Shown: positions 19,044 through 29,098 of the stretch, piece after piece
Layout: the number at the start of each line of letters is the position of its first letter
Position numbering within the stretch: position 1 is the stretch's first letter
Assembly: GCF_003144405.1 (NCBI RefSeq)
Contig: NZ_PENW01000015.1
Span: 124,001-188,000 of the forward strand
Length of the DNA: 64,000 nucleotides
Direction of reading: 5' to 3'
DNA from: Proteus cibi
GTDB lineage: Bacteria > Pseudomonadota > Gammaproteobacteria > Enterobacterales > Enterobacteriaceae
The notes under the pieces: generated by a model
Seen by the model: only the letters and a program-made list of their open reading frames with translations
Database searches by the model: none
Told to the model about the DNA's origin: nothing
Translations under genes and position numbers: made by a program

Positions 19044-20093
19044 TTATTGAAATCGACTTTCAACGGCTTGTGCTAATAATTCAAGAAGTTGTTCTGTGTC
19101 ATTCCAGCTTAAACAAGGATCGGTGATAGATTGTCCATAATTAAGCGGTTTATTTGGCACGACTTTTTGTGAGCCTTCTTGTAAAAAACTTTCAGCCATC
19201 ACACCCACAATCGCTTGTGAACCATCTTTAATTTGTTGACCAACATTTCTGGCTACTTCTAATTGACGACGATGAATTTTTTCGCAGTTACCATGGCTAA
19301 AATCGATAATAAGATGTTCTGGTAAATCTACTTGTTTTAATGCATCGACCGCATCAGCGATATCGCTTGCGTGATAATTCGGTTTTTTACCTCCTCGCAG
19401 AATAATATGACCATAAGGATTACCACTGGTTTGGTAAATTGTCATACGGCCATTTTTATCTGGCGATAAGAAGGTGTGACCAACACGAGAAGCACGAATC
19501 GCATCAATCGCAATACGGGTATTACCATCAGTGCCATTTTTAAAGCCAACAGGGCAAGAAAGCGCAGACGCCATTTCGCGATGAACTTGGCTTTCTGTCG
19601 TTCTAGCACCAATGGCGCCCCAACTAATTAAATCTGCAATATATTGACCGGTGACCATATCGAGAAATTCAGTTGCAGTCGGTAAACCTAACGCATTTAT
19701 TTCAATTAATAGCTTTCTTGCAATGCGAATACCTTCGTTGACGTTGCAAGAGCTATCGAGGTAAGGATCAGAGATTAAACCTTTCCAGCCAATGACCGTA
19801 CGTGGCTTTTCAAAGTAGGTTCTCATGACGATTTCTAAGCGGTCATGATAACGTACTTTTAGCTGATTAAGCTTAGTGGCGTACTCTTTGGCAGCTTTAG
19901 GATCATGAATAGAGCACGGCCCTACAATCACTAATAGTCGCTTGTCTTCTCCGGTAAGGATCGCTTCAATTCGTTTACGTGCTGATGTGATATTTTGGAT
20001 TATCTCATCAGAAATGGGGAACTCTTTTGCTAAGGTTTCTGGTGTTACTAAACTGTCTAGTACCTTAGTCCGTAGTTCGTCTGTCTTTAGCAT
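19044..20093 (-). CDS. aroH: AroH, DAHP synthase (tryptophan-sensitive type)
   Basis: Class I 3-deoxy-D-arabino-heptulosonate 7-phosphate synthase (349 aa), first step of the shikimate pathway, joining PEP and erythrose 4-phosphate. Motifs: LLVIVGPCSIHD, MRTYFEKPRT.GWKGLISDP, GARTTESQVHREMASAL and IIDFSHGNC. The N-terminus (MLKTDELRTKVLDSLVTPETLA) and the neighbours ppsR-ppsA and hemP match E. coli aroH rather than aroF or aroG. The nearby PEP synthase genes fit a PEP-supply theme. I see no trp operator in the upstream 120 bp, so TrpR control as in E. coli is uncertain. Confidence 0.9.
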   Translation of the reverse strand: MLKTDELRTKVLDSLVTPETLAKEFPISDEIIQNITSARKRIEAILTGEDKRLLVIVGPCSIHDPKAAKEYATKLNQLKVRYHDRLEIVMRTYFEKPRTVIGWKGLISDPYLDSSCNVNEGIRIARKLLIEINALGLPTATEFLDMVTGQYIADLISWGAIGARTTESQVHREMASALSCPVGFKNGTDGNTRIAIDAIRASRVGHTFLSPDKNGRMTIYQTSGNPYGHIILRGGKKPNYHASDIADAVDALKQVDLPEHLIIDFSHGNCEKIHRRQLEVARNVGQQIKDGSQAIVGVMAESFLQEGSQKVVPNKPLNYGQSITDPCLSWNDTEQLLELLAQAVESRFQ

Positions 20094-20131
20094 AATTTAT
20101 CTCAATAAATATACAGGGTAAGTGTCTACCC

Positions 20132-20147
20132 AGTGATTAAGATCACA
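20132..20147. promoter_or_regulatory. CRP-like palindrome between aroH and ppsR
   Basis: AGTGATTAAGATCACA contains a perfect GTGA-N6-TCAC core (20133-20146), the CRP arrangement; the inner GTGAT-N4-ATCAC also resembles an FNR site. It lies about 40 bp upstream of aroH. Confidence 0.4.
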
Positions 20148-20216
20148 ATAAACGAAATTCAGCTAATTTCAACAGCGTTCACAGAGAAAAACGAATAAAA
20201 AAGTTGCCATAAAGAG

Positions 20217-21092
20217 TTAAAACATTCTTCTCGCTAATCCCATAGAATCAATTACCTTGGTTGAGATTTCTTCAACAGAATAATTCGTGGTGTTGAGATA
20301 AGGGATATTGTTTTTTCTAAAAAGTGCTTCTACTTCGGACAATTCAATTCTGCATTGACGAATAGAGGCATAACGGCTATTTTCGCGACGTTCACCACGA
20401 ATAGCAGCAAGACGTTCTGGCGCAATAGTTAAGCCAAATAATTTATGTTGATACTCTTTTAGTTCCGCAGGTAATTTTAAGAAGTCCATATCATCTGCAG
20501 TAAATGGATAGTTGGCAGCTTGAATACCAAATTGCATTGCGAGATAGAGGCTGGTGGGGGTTTTTCCACAACGAGAAACGCCAATTAAGATCACTTGTGC
20601 TTGGTCGAGATTGCGTAATGATATGCCATCATCATGGGAAAGGGTGTATTCGATAGCGGCAATACGAGCATCGTATTTACTAAGATTTTTTTCAGTTAAT
20701 CCATGGGTTTTATTTAATTTTGGCGATGCCTGTATCCCCACTTCTTTTTCAAGTGGTATTACAAGAGATTGCACAATATCCTGACAAAAACCTTCACTGC
20801 TATTTATTATCTGTTTAACTTCAGGGCTGATAATAGAATAAAAAACAAGGGGTTTAGCGCCACTCTTTTTATAAATTTCAGCAATTTTCTGTTTTATTTC
20901 TTCAGCTCTTTCCACAGTAGAAACAAAAGGTAATGTGTAACTTTTCATTTTTAATGGAAATTGAGAAAGTACCGCATGACCTAATACTTCGGCGGTAATC
21001 GCCGTACCATCAGAGATAAAAAAGACTGTTCTATCAATGGGTTCATTATTATCACAATTAATAGAATTCAAGCTTAATATCATAACGCTCAC
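20217..21092 (-). CDS. ppsR: PpsR, bifunctional kinase/pyrophosphorylase regulating PEP synthase
   Basis: DUF299-family regulator (291 aa) that inactivates PpsA by ADP-dependent phosphorylation of a threonine and reactivates it by phosphorolysis. Key motifs: [22 protein letters not shown] near the N-terminus and the P-loop [15 protein letters not shown] near residues 170-185. It carries about 14 extra residues before the usual start; an internal ATG at residue 4 is also possible. It is divergent from its target gene ppsA, the same arrangement as in E. coli. Confidence 0.94.
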   Translation of the reverse strand: MSVMILSLNSINCDNNEPIDRTVFFISDGTAITAEVLGHAVLSQFPLKMKSYTLPFVSTVERAEEIKQKIAEIYKKSGAKPLVFYSIISPEVKQIINSSEGFCQDIVQSLVIPLEKEVGIQASPKLNKTHGLTEKNLSKYDARIAAIEYTLSHDDGISLRNLDQAQVILIGVSRCGKTPTSLYLAMQFGIQAANYPFTADDMDFLKLPAELKEYQHKLFGLTIAPERLAAIRGERRENSRYASIRQCRIELSEVEALFRKNNIPYLNTTNYSVEEISTKVIDSMGLARRMF

Positions 21093-21178
21093 CTTTTTTT
21101 AGCTGAATTAGCAAATCAAACAATATTATCTAAAGCATTTTTAGTGATTATAAAGGATAAAAAAATAAAGTTTTCTGG

Positions 21179-21190
21179 TTGATCGATTCA
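21179..21190. promoter_or_regulatory. Cra (FruR)-like operator upstream of ppsA
   Basis: TTGATCGATTCA agrees with TGAATCGATTCA, a Cra-type palindrome, at 10 of 12 positions. ppsA of E. coli is activated by Cra, which makes the match plausible. It lies about 110 bp upstream of the ppsA start. Confidence 0.4.
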
Positions 21191-21301
21191 CCTTTCTATA
21201 TTCAGCATCACATTGTGATACGCTTATTTACGTTGTCATTTTGACAGCGGGTTTTTCTTTTTTTCTCTCTCTCATAATTGTTTAAAAAAGGATTGTTCTC
21301 A

Positions 21302-23674
21302 ATGTCCAGCAATAGCCTCACCCCGTGCAATGTGCTTTGGTATAACCAATTAGGTATGAATGACGTTGATCGTGTTGGTGGGAAAAATGCTTCCCTCGGT
21401 GAAATGATCACAAACCTAGCGGAACTGGGTGTTTCTGTTCCTAATGGGTTTGCTACCACAGCGCAAGCGTTTAATGATTTTCTGGAACAGAGCGGTATCA
21501 ATCAGCGTATTTATGAATTACTTGATAGCGTTGATGTTGATGATGTTCATCAACTGGCTCAAGCAGGTAATCAAATTCGCCAGTGGGTAATTGATACACC
21601 TTTTACGCCTCAGTTTGAAAAAGATATTCGCGATGCTTATCTCACATTAAGTGAAGGTGAATCTGAAGCTTCATTTGCCGTTCGTTCATCTGCGACTGCA
21701 GAAGATATGCCTGATGCTTCTTTTGCAGGTCAACAAGAGACGTTCTTAAACGTTCAAGGTATTGATGCCATACTCGTGGCAATCAAACACGTATTTGCTT
21801 CGTTATTTAACGATCGTGCAATCTCTTATCGTGTTCACCAAGGTTATGATCACCGTGGTGTTGCATTATCTGCGGGTGTTCAGCGTATGGTGCGTTCTGA
21901 TCTTGCTTCTTCAGGTGTGATGTTTACCATCGATACTGAATCTGGCTTTGATCAAGTTGTCTTTATTACATCAGCTTATGGTTTAGGTGAAATGGTGGTA
22001 CAGGGGGCTGTTAACCCAGATGAGTTCTATGTACACAAGCCAACTTTAGCCAAAGGTTTACCTTCTATTGTGCGTCGTAATCTTGGCTCTAAAAAGATCC
22101 AAATGGTTTACGCGGACAGTGTTGAACATGGTAAACAAGTTCGTATCGAAGATACACCAGAGTCACTGCGCAATCGTTTCTCTTTGACTGATCATGAAGT
22201 TCAAGAGCTGGCTAAACAAGCGGTATTAATTGAACGTCACTATGGTCGTCCAATGGATATCGAATGGGCTAAAGATGGCCATAATGGTCGTTTATACATT
22301 GTTCAGGCTCGTCCAGAAACAGTCCGTTCTAACCAGCAAGTTATGGAGCGCTATCAATTAAATGAAAGTGGCTCTGTTATCATCGAAGGCCGTGCTATTG
22401 GTCATCGTATTGGTACGGGTACCGTTAAAGTTATTCATAACTTAAGTGAGATGGATAGAATTGAAGCGGGTGATGTGCTGGTTACTGACATGACAGACCC
22501 AGATTGGGAACCTATCATGAAAAAAGCCTCTGCGATTGTAACTAATCGTGGTGGTAGAACTTGTCACGCTGCAATTATTGCTCGTGAATTAGGTATTCCA
22601 GCTGTAGTGGGTTGTGGTGATGCAACAGAATGTATTACTGAAGGACAAGTTGTAACGGTTTCTTGTGCTGAAGGTGACACAGGATTTGTTTACGATGGTA
22701 AACTGGATTTTTCTATTCAGAGCTCCGCAATCGATAATATGCCTGAATTAGGGCTCAAAATCATGATGAACGTCGGTAATCCGGATCGTGCATTCGATTT
22801 TGCTAGCTTACCGAATGATGGTGTCGGTCTTGCACGTTTAGAATTTATTATTAACCGCATGATTGGTGTGCATCCTCGAGCATTATTAGAGTATGACGAC
22901 CAAACTGAAGCACTGAAAGCCGAAATCAATGAGATGATGGCAGGTTATGAATCTCCCGTAGAGTATTACATCAGTAAACTAACGGAAGGGATTGCAACAT
23001 TAGCTGCGGCATTCTGGCCTAAACGCGTTATTGTTCGTTTATCTGACTTTAAATCTAACGAATATGCCAACTTAGTCGGGGGCGATCGTTATGAACCAGA
23101 TGAAGAGAACCCAATGTTAGGTTTCCGTGGTGCAGGTCGTTATGTTTCTGATGATTTCCGTCGTTGTTTCTCCCTTGAGTGTGAAGCGGTAAAACGTGTT
23201 CGTAATGATATGGGCTTAGAAAATGTTGAAGTCATGATCCCATTTGTTCGTACTGTACGCCAAGCTGAAGAGGTGATTGACGAATTAGCGGCAAATGGTT
23301 TGAAACGCGGTGAGAACGGCTTAAAAGTCATTATGATGTGTGAAATTCCATCAAATGCCTTATTAGCGGATAAATTCTTAGAACACTTTGATGGTTTTTC
23401 TATCGGCTCTAACGATATGACCCAATTAACATTAGGTCTTGACCGAGATTCTGGTGTGGTTTCTGCTCTGTTTGATGAACGCAATGATGCAGTGAAAGCA
23501 TTATTATCAATGGCAATCCAAGCCGCAAAACGTCATGGAAAATATGTGGGTATTTGTGGTCAAGGACCTTCTGATCATGAAGATTTCGCACAATGGCTAA
23601 TGGAAGAGGGAATTGATAGTTTATCGTTAAACCCAGATACCGTAATTAAAACTTGGGTAAAATTAGCACAATAG
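21302..23674 (+). CDS. ppsA: PpsA, phosphoenolpyruvate synthase
   Basis: Pyruvate, water dikinase (790 aa) that makes PEP from pyruvate and ATP for gluconeogenesis. Domains in order: N-terminal nucleotide-binding region ([30 protein letters not shown]), the swivelling phosphohistidine domain with [21 protein letters not shown], and the C-terminal PEP/pyruvate barrel with [18 protein letters not shown] took ATG 21302, which has an AGGA ribosome binding site and gives the family-like start; an in-frame ATG 24 bases upstream is less likely. It is followed by a clear terminator. Confidence 0.96.
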   Translation: MSSNSLTPCNVLWYNQLGMNDVDRVGGKNASLGEMITNLAELGVSVPNGFATTAQAFNDFLEQSGINQRIYELLDSVDVDDVHQLAQAGNQIRQWVIDTPFTPQFEKDIRDAYLTLSEGESEASFAVRSSATAEDMPDASFAGQQETFLNVQGIDAILVAIKHVFASLFNDRAISYRVHQGYDHRGVALSAGVQRMVRSDLASSGVMFTIDTESGFDQVVFITSAYGLGEMVVQGAVNPDEFYVHKPTLAKGLPSIVRRNLGSKKIQMVYADSVEHGKQVRIEDTPESLRNRFSLTDHEVQELAKQAVLIERHYGRPMDIEWAKDGHNGRLYIVQARPETVRSNQQVMERYQLNESGSVIIEGRAIGHRIGTGTVKVIHNLSEMDRIEAGDVLVTDMTDPDWEPIMKKASAIVTNRGGRTCHAAIIARELGIPAVVGCGDATECITEGQVVTVSCAEGDTGFVYDGKLDFSIQSSAIDNMPELGLKIMMNVGNPDRAFDFASLPNDGVGLARLEFIINRMIGVHPRALLEYDDQTEALKAEINEMMAGYESPVEYYISKLTEGIATLAAAFWPKRVIVRLSDFKSNEYANLVGGDRYEPDEENPMLGFRGAGRYVSDDFRRCFSLECEAVKRVRNDMGLENVEVMIPFVRTVRQAEEVIDELAANGLKRGENGLKVIMMCEIPSNALLADKFLEHFDGFSIGSNDMTQLTLGLDRDSGVVSALFDERNDAVKALLSMAIQAAKRHGKYVGICGQGPSDHEDFAQWLMEEGIDSLSLNPDTVIKTWVKLAQ

Positions 23675-23696
23675 AATTAATATCATCTTATAAATA

Positions 23697-23727
23697 AAAG
23701 CTCACAATATTATGTGAGCTTTTTTTA
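23697..23727 (+). terminator. Rho-independent terminator of ppsA
   Basis: Perfect stem AAAGCTCACA / TGTGAGCTTT (23697-23706 and 23713-23722) followed by a T run. Confidence 0.88.
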
Positions 23728-23749
23728 TACAATTATTAAATAATAGGTA

Positions 23750-23880
23750 AAAAAAAAGCCTATCATGGGCTGACAGGCAAAGACTACACACAGCAATATT
23801 TTATATTCTTTAATTCCGCCAATTAATCTATTAATATGAGTGGCAAAATTATTAAATTGATGAAACATTTGTTTCGTTGA
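23750..23880 (-). ncRNA. rprA: RprA-like Hfq-dependent small RNA
   Basis: Read on the minus strand, 23768-23796 contains TTGCTGTGTGTAGTCTTTGCC, which I recall as the sequence before the terminator of E. coli RprA. The terminator follows directly: GCCTGTCA / TGATAGGC stem with a five-base loop (23758-23778) and a run of nine T. E. coli rprA also lies between ppsA and ydiK. The 5' part is not recognisably conserved, so the start (about 23880) is a guess. RprA promotes rpoS translation and is made when the Rcs envelope-stress system is active. Confidence 0.82.
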
Positions 23881-23914
23881 TATTTATATTAAGAGAAATG
23901 CGTTAATTATGCTC

Positions 23915-23928
23915 TAAGAATTATCTCA
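23915..23928 (-). promoter_or_regulatory. RcsB-box-like site upstream of rprA
   Basis: On the minus strand TGAGATAATTCTTA resembles the RcsB box (TAAGAATATTCTTA type) that drives rprA in E. coli. It is about 35-50 bp upstream of the presumed RNA start. A CATAAT -10-like hexamer lies at 23906-23911. Confidence 0.5.
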
Positions 23929-24088
23929 ATAAAAAGAATATTGGTTTATTTAAAAGTGAATATAACTTGCTGGTAACAAACAGGTTTAAAAAAATGTAAT
24001 TTGTTTCGAAATGTAAGTTTTAATATAAAAATATAATCGTTTATTCCTAAATTGATAATCTTTATTAAACTTTGCTTTGTTATTTTTA

Positions 24089-24118
24089 GAGCATGTAAGT
24101 AGCTACACTTACATGCTC
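24089..24118 (-). terminator. Perfect 12-bp hairpin after ydiK
   Basis: GAGCATGTAAGT / ACTTACATGCTC (24089-24100, 24107-24118) with a six-base loop, 10 bp past the ydiK stop. No T run follows on the minus strand, so it may be an mRNA-end hairpin rather than a full terminator. Confidence 0.5.
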
Positions 24119-24127
24119 CATTATTAT

Positions 24128-25240
24128 TTATTCTTTTTCGATAAAGTTTTTATTCATAAATTCTACTGTTTCAGTTAAATCAGGATTGGGTTTGGGGACT
24201 TCATTAATCCATGCATTTAATAAACTATGTGCAACAGCGAGAACAACAGGACCAATAAATAAACCAATCATACCTAATGTTAAAATCCCACCAATAACAC
24301 CTGTGAGAATTAGGACCATAGGCAAATCAGCACCCATCTTGATTAAATAAGGTCGTAATACACCATCCATTGTGGCAACCGCACCACCCCAAATTACCAT
24401 GACAATGCCCCAAGTAGTATCACCCGTCCAAAATAGCCATAAAATTGAAGGGATCAATACTAATAAAGGGCCTATTTGAGCAAGGCAACAAATAAACATA
24501 ATGACGGTTAATACCGTAGCATAAGGTACGCCAGATACGGCAAGACCGATACCACCAACAATAGCTTGAATTAAGGCGGTTAAAACCACACCTAATGCGA
24601 CCGCGCGAATAGACATAGATGCAAGTAAAATTGCCGCATCACCTCGTTGACCTGCTAAGCGAATAGCAAAATGGCGCAACCAAGATACGACGTTTTCACC
24701 CTGCAAAAACAGTAAGCCTGAAAATAATAACATCACCCCCAAATGGAGGGCAAATCGACCAATATTTAAGGCTTGAGCAAAAAACCAGTTTGCCGCTTGT
24801 CCAACATAAGGTTGGATTTTTGAGATTAATGCATTACCCCCAGAGACAAGAATAGAGTGCCATGTATCATAAAGCTTACTTCCTATCATAGGGATATCGT
24901 TAAGCCATAATAATTGAGGTGGTTGAATATTCGAAGGTGATTTCGCCAATTCAATTAAAGGGGCACTATTATCAATGACGCTACTAATTAATAAGATAAT
25001 TGGGATAACGAAGATCAGTAATATCAAAATCATCATGATCATGGTTGATAGCCAACGATACTTTACCCGTTTTTCAATAATAAGAAGTAAAGGCCATGTT
25101 GCTACAACAATCATTCCAGCCCAAATGAAACCCACAATAAAGGGATTTAGTATCCAAAAACTAGCGATAATAAAAAAAGAAATAAAAAGAACAGTGAATA
25201 AAACTTTGGGTATATCTGTATGGATCTGCGGTTTTTCCAT
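24128..25240 (-). CDS. ydiK: YdiK, AI-2E/PerM-family inner-membrane protein
   Basis: Polytopic membrane protein (370 aa, the E. coli YdiK length) of the PerM/AI-2 exporter-like family. Hydrophobic helices occur near residues 12-60, 65-90, 160-180, 205-240 and 245-345. The conserved stretch IRAVALGVVLTALIQAIVGGIGLAVSGVPYA is very close to E. coli, as is the C-terminal GVIGGI..GMIGLFIGPVVLAV. The function is not established; transport of a small solute is inferred from the family. Its place between rprA and ydiJ matches E. coli. Confidence 0.88.
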   Translation of the reverse strand: MEKPQIHTDIPKVLFTVLFISFFIIASFWILNPFIVGFIWAGMIVVATWPLLLIIEKRVKYRWLSTMIMMILILLIFVIPIILLISSVIDNSAPLIELAKSPSNIQPPQLLWLNDIPMIGSKLYDTWHSILVSGGNALISKIQPYVGQAANWFFAQALNIGRFALHLGVMLLFSGLLFLQGENVVSWLRHFAIRLAGQRGDAAILLASMSIRAVALGVVLTALIQAIVGGIGLAVSGVPYATVLTVIMFICCLAQIGPLLVLIPSILWLFWTGDTTWGIVMVIWGGAVATMDGVLRPYLIKMGADLPMVLILTGVIGGILTLGMIGLFIGPVVLAVAHSLLNAWINEVPKPNPDLTETVEFMNKNFIEKE

Positions 25241-25456
25241 GGTTTTAAATCCCTACACGAATAAAAATGCTAGAAGCAGATGAATAAACATTGCAAATAT
25301 CACGTTGTTTATATCACTACGCAATTTGCCAGAATTGTATGATAAGGTGAACAGGTATCGGTCTGAAAGTACAAAATGAGGCAAAGTACCTCTTAGTATA
25401 CATTTCAACATCTAAAATTAAGCAATGTGGACTATTAGATTAAAGAGCTATAACAA

Positions 25457-28400
25457 ATGATCCCACGTATATCGCAAGCACCGCAAGTCAGTGAACTCAC
25501 AACAGAATTTCTTGATACTCTTCGAAAAAACGGTTTCACCGGTGATATCTCCAGCAGTTACGCTGACAGACTCACTATGGCAACAGATAATAGTATTTAC
25601 CAGTTATTGCCACAGGCTGTTGTTTTTCCTCGCTCAACGGCTGATGTCACTATTATTGCTCGCTTAGTTGATGAACCTCGATTTCATTCTCTGTCTCTGA
25701 CCCCAAGAGGAGGAGGAACAGGGACTAATGGGCAGGCTTTAACAGAGGGTATTGTTGTCGATTTATCTCGCTATATGAAACGTATCATTGAGATAAACCC
25801 AGAAGAACGTTGGGTGAAAGTGGAAGCCGGAGTGATAAAAGATGAGCTTAATCTCTTTTTAAAACCTTACGGCTTCTTTTTTGCACCAGAACTTTCTACC
25901 AGTAACCGCGCTACATTAGGTGGCATGATTAATACCGATGCCTCAGGGCAAGGTTCAATGGTTTATGGTAAAACCTCTGATCACGTTCTTGGTGTTAGGG
26001 CCGTTTTGTTAGGGGGTGAACTGCTTGAAACGCGAGCTATGGATACCGCACTGGCAGAAAATATTGCCCAAGAGAGCTCTACAATCGGTAAAGTTTATCG
26101 CACCGTTTTATCTCGTTGCAAAGAGCAACGAAAGCTTATTCTTGAAAAATTCCCTAAATTAAATCGCTTTTTAACCGGGTATGATTTGCGTCATGTCTTT
26201 AGCGATGACATGAAACAATTTGATTTAACAAGAATTTTAACAGGTTCTGAAGGAACGCTCGCTTTTATTACAGAGGCAACGCTGGATATTACACCTATTC
26301 CTAAACAGCGCAGTTTAGTCAATGTAAAATACGATTCTTTTGATTCAGCATTACGTAATGCGCCTTTTTTAGTTAAAGCGAAAGCACTTTCTGTTGAAAC
26401 TGTTGATTCCAAAGTCTTAAATCTTGCTCGTGAAGATATTGTGTGGCACTCCGTTAAAGAGTTGATTACTGATGTACCTGATAAAGATATGCAAGGTCTT
26501 AATATTGTTGAATTTGCCGGTGATGATGAAAATCTTATTGCTTCACAAGTCACATCATTATGCCAGCGCTTAGATTCACTAATGAAAGAAGGTCAGGGCG
26601 GCGTGATCGGTTATCAAGTCTGCGAAGATTTAGCTGATATTAACCGTATTTATGCGATGCGTAAAAAAGCGGTTGGTTTATTAGGTAACGCAAAAGGGCA
26701 AGCAAAGCCAATTCCTTTTGTCGAAGATACCTGTGTACCGCCAGAACATCTTGCTGATTATATTACAGAATTTAGAGCGTTACTTGACAGCCACCAGCTC
26801 AATTATGGCATGTTTGGGCATGTTGATGCAGGTGTGTTGCACGTAAGACCTGCTCTTGATATGTGTGATCCACAACAAGAATTATTGATGAAATCTATCT
26901 CAGACGATATTGTCACGTTAACAGCCAAATATGGTGGGTTACTCTGGGGTGAACATGGAAAAGGCTTTAGAGCGCAATACAGCCCCGAGTTTTTCGGTGA
27001 AACGCTCTATCATGAACTGCGTCAAATCAAAACGGTGTTCGATCCTCGAAATAGGCTGAATCCTGGGAAAATATGCCCTCCATTAGAGGTCGATGAACCG
27101 ATGAAGCAAGTTGATACGATCAAACGAGGTACTTTTGATCGCACAATTCCTTTATCTGTGCGTCAAGATTTCAAAGGTGCATTAGAGTGTAATGGTAATG
27201 GACTTTGCTTTAACTTTGATGTCAAAAGCCCAATGTGTCCTTCAATGAAAATCAGCGGACAACGCATTCATTCACCCAAAGGACGAGCAGCGCTTGTAAG
27301 AGAGTGGTTACGCTTATTAACAGAGCAAGGCGTTAGCCCAAAACAACTGAGATCTAGCCTTGAAAATAATAAACCTAGCCTAAGAGGTTTAATTGAAAAA
27401 ACACGTAATACATGGAAAGCCAAACGTGGCGAATATGACTTTTCTCATGAAGTCAAAGAGGCTATGAATGGTTGTTTGGCTTGTAAAGCTTGTTCAACGC
27501 AATGTCCGATTAAAATTGATGTGCCATCGTTTCGTTCTAAGTTCACTGAACTTTATCACCAGCGCTATTTACGTCCGTTAAAAGATCATGTTGTTGCTAA
27601 TGTTGAATTAACAACGCCAATTATGGCGAAAGCACCCGGATTCTTTAACTTTTTTATGAAGCAACCGTTGGTGCAAACATTAAGTAAACACACCATTGGA
27701 ATGGTTGATTTACCTTTGCTGTCATCACCAACATTAAGGCAGCAATTGGCTGGGCACAAAGCGTTAGATATGACGCTAGAAGACTTAGAACGTTTATCTG
27801 AAAAGCAACGTAGTCATCATGTGCTGGTGGTACAAGATCCCTTTACGAGTTATTACGATGCAAAAGTGGTTGCTGATTTTATCAAACTGATTGAAAAAAT
27901 TGGATTTAAACCTGTCTTGCTACCGTTTTCACCAAATGGTAAAGCGCAACATATTAAAGGTTTTTTACAGCAATTTAGTAAAACGGCACAAAAAACCTCA
28001 ATTATACTTAATCGTGTTGCAAAATTAGGTATCCCTATGGTGGGGGTTGATCCTGCATTAGTGCTTTGTTATCGCGATGAATATCGTGAAATACTAGGTG
28101 ATAAACGTGGGGATTTTAATGTTCAACTTGTTCATGAATGGCTTAGCAAATTGGTATCTGAACCAATTGCCATTAGTGATAATGCCGAAAAATGGTATCT
28201 TTTTGGGCACTGTACAGAAGTGACAGCGCTTCCACAAAGTATGAAACAGTGGCAGGCTATTTTCCAACGTTATGGGCAGCAACTCGAATTTGTGAGCACG
28301 GGGTGTTGTGGAATGGCGGGGACTTATGGACATGAACTAAATAATTATGAAAACTCGTTGGGCATTTATCAACTTTCATGGGGTCATGCATTAAAAACAT

Positions 28401-28513
28401 TACCAACAATGCGTTGTTTAAGCACCGGTTACTCTTGTCGTAGTCAAGTGAAACGTATTGATAATATTGAGCTAAAACACCCACTACAGGCACTTTTGGA
28501 GATTATGCCATGA
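25457..28513 (+). CDS. ydiJ: YdiJ, FAD-linked oxidase with Fe-S and CCG domains (D-2-hydroxyglutarate dehydrogenase type)
   Basis: Large flavoprotein of 1018 aa, the same length as E. coli YdiJ. The N-terminal PCMH-type FAD-binding domain shows TPRGGGTGTNGQALTEG near residues 90-105 and GTLAFITEATLDI later. The middle carries cysteine groups CNGNGLCF..MCPSM and CLACKACSTQCP, the latter a 4Fe-4S ferredoxin motif. The C-terminal half ends with STGCCGMAGTYGHE, a CCG-type domain. Related enzymes oxidise D-2-hydroxy acids to 2-oxo acids and pass electrons to a carrier. The end overlaps menI by four bases. Confidence 0.92.
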   Translation: MIPRISQAPQVSELTTEFLDTLRKNGFTGDISSSYADRLTMATDNSIYQLLPQAVVFPRSTADVTIIARLVDEPRFHSLSLTPRGGGTGTNGQALTEGIVVDLSRYMKRIIEINPEERWVKVEAGVIKDELNLFLKPYGFFFAPELSTSNRATLGGMINTDASGQGSMVYGKTSDHVLGVRAVLLGGELLETRAMDTALAENIAQESSTIGKVYRTVLSRCKEQRKLILEKFPKLNRFLTGYDLRHVFSDDMKQFDLTRILTGSEGTLAFITEATLDITPIPKQRSLVNVKYDSFDSALRNAPFLVKAKALSVETVDSKVLNLAREDIVWHSVKELITDVPDKDMQGLNIVEFAGDDENLIASQVTSLCQRLDSLMKEGQGGVIGYQVCEDLADINRIYAMRKKAVGLLGNAKGQAKPIPFVEDTCVPPEHLADYITEFRALLDSHQLNYGMFGHVDAGVLHVRPALDMCDPQQELLMKSISDDIVTLTAKYGGLLWGEHGKGFRAQYSPEFFGETLYHELRQIKTVFDPRNRLNPGKICPPLEVDEPMKQVDTIKRGTFDRTIPLSVRQDFKGALECNGNGLCFNFDVKSPMCPSMKISGQRIHSPKGRAALVREWLRLLTEQGVSPKQLRSSLENNKPSLRGLIEKTRNTWKAKRGEYDFSHEVKEAMNGCLACKACSTQCPIKIDVPSFRSKFTELYHQRYLRPLKDHVVANVELTTPIMAKAPGFFNFFMKQPLVQTLSKHTIGMVDLPLLSSPTLRQQLAGHKALDMTLEDLERLSEKQRSHHVLVVQDPFTSYYDAKVVADFIKLIEKIGFKPVLLPFSPNGKAQHIKGFLQQFSKTAQKTSIILNRVAKLGIPMVGVDPALVLCYRDEYREILGDKRGDFNVQLVHEWLSKLVSEPIAISDNAEKWYLFGHCTEVTALPQSMKQWQAIFQRYGQQLEFVSTGCCGMAGTYGHELNNYENSLGIYQLSWGHALKTLPTMRCLSTGYSCRSQVKRIDNIELKHPLQALLEIMP

Positions 28514-28923
28514 TATGGAAACGTGAAACGACAATTGAGTATCTTAATCATATTGGACAAAACAATATGATGAGCCATTTGGGCATTGAGTTAACACACC
28601 TTGGTGATGATTATCTTGAAGGAACAATGCCAGTTGATCATCGTACTAAGCAGCCTTTAGGGCTTTTGCATGGGGGCGCTTCTGTTGTTTTAGCTGAAAC
28701 ATTGGGTTCTGTTGCAGGTTATCTGTGTACCGAAGGTGAACAAAAGATTGTCGGGCTAGAAATTAATGCAAATCATATTCGCTCAGCAAGAGAAGGCAAA
28801 GTAAGGGGGGTGTGCAAACCTATTCATTTAGGACGCTCACATCAAGTTTGGTCAATAGAAATATTTGATGATGAAGGTCGTCAAGTGTGTATTTCTAGAT
28901 TAACAACATCTGTTATTTCTTAG
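28510..28923 (+). CDS. menI: MenI, 1,4-dihydroxy-2-naphthoyl-CoA thioesterase (YdiI)
   Basis: Hotdog-fold thioesterase of 137 aa that releases CoA in menaquinone biosynthesis. The catalytic glutamate is Glu63 in GLLHGGASVVLAETLGSVAG, the same position as in E. coli YdiI. The gene overlaps ydiJ as ATGA, so it is cotranslated with it as in E. coli. A terminator follows closely. Confidence 0.92.
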   Translation: MIWKRETTIEYLNHIGQNNMMSHLGIELTHLGDDYLEGTMPVDHRTKQPLGLLHGGASVVLAETLGSVAGYLCTEGEQKIVGLEINANHIRSAREGKVRGVCKPIHLGRSHQVWSIEIFDDEGRQVCISRLTTSVIS

Positions 28924-28942
28924 AAAATAAAAAAAGACATAT

Positions 28943-28976
28943 GCACAAAGTGAAATACTCGCTTTGTGCGTTTTTT
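28943..28976 (+). terminator. Rho-independent terminator of ydiJ-menI
   Basis: Stem GCACAAAG / CTTTGTGC (28943-28950, 28962-28969) with an 11-base loop, followed by G and a T run. Confidence 0.85.
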
Positions 28977-29051
28977 ATGTTTATAGATAATGCCAAAAAA
29001 GAATAAAAATAGAGAGAGAAAATAGAATTATTTCTTTATTTAGATTTTATT

Positions 29052-29070
29052 TTTAATGATAATCATTATC
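29052..29070 (+). promoter_or_regulatory. Fur box upstream of an unknown lipoprotein
   Basis: These 19 bases match the Fur consensus at 17 positions, with an unbroken match over 29054-29070. The site ends 28 bp before the start of the lipoprotein gene at 29099, so it should overlap its promoter. Confidence 0.82.
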
Positions 29071-29098
29071 TTCAAAATAAAAGATAAGACGATCAATA

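Noticed and set aside
23140..23484. Minus-strand frame of 114 codons inside ppsA
   Set aside because: It is an antisense shadow of a strongly conserved coding region.
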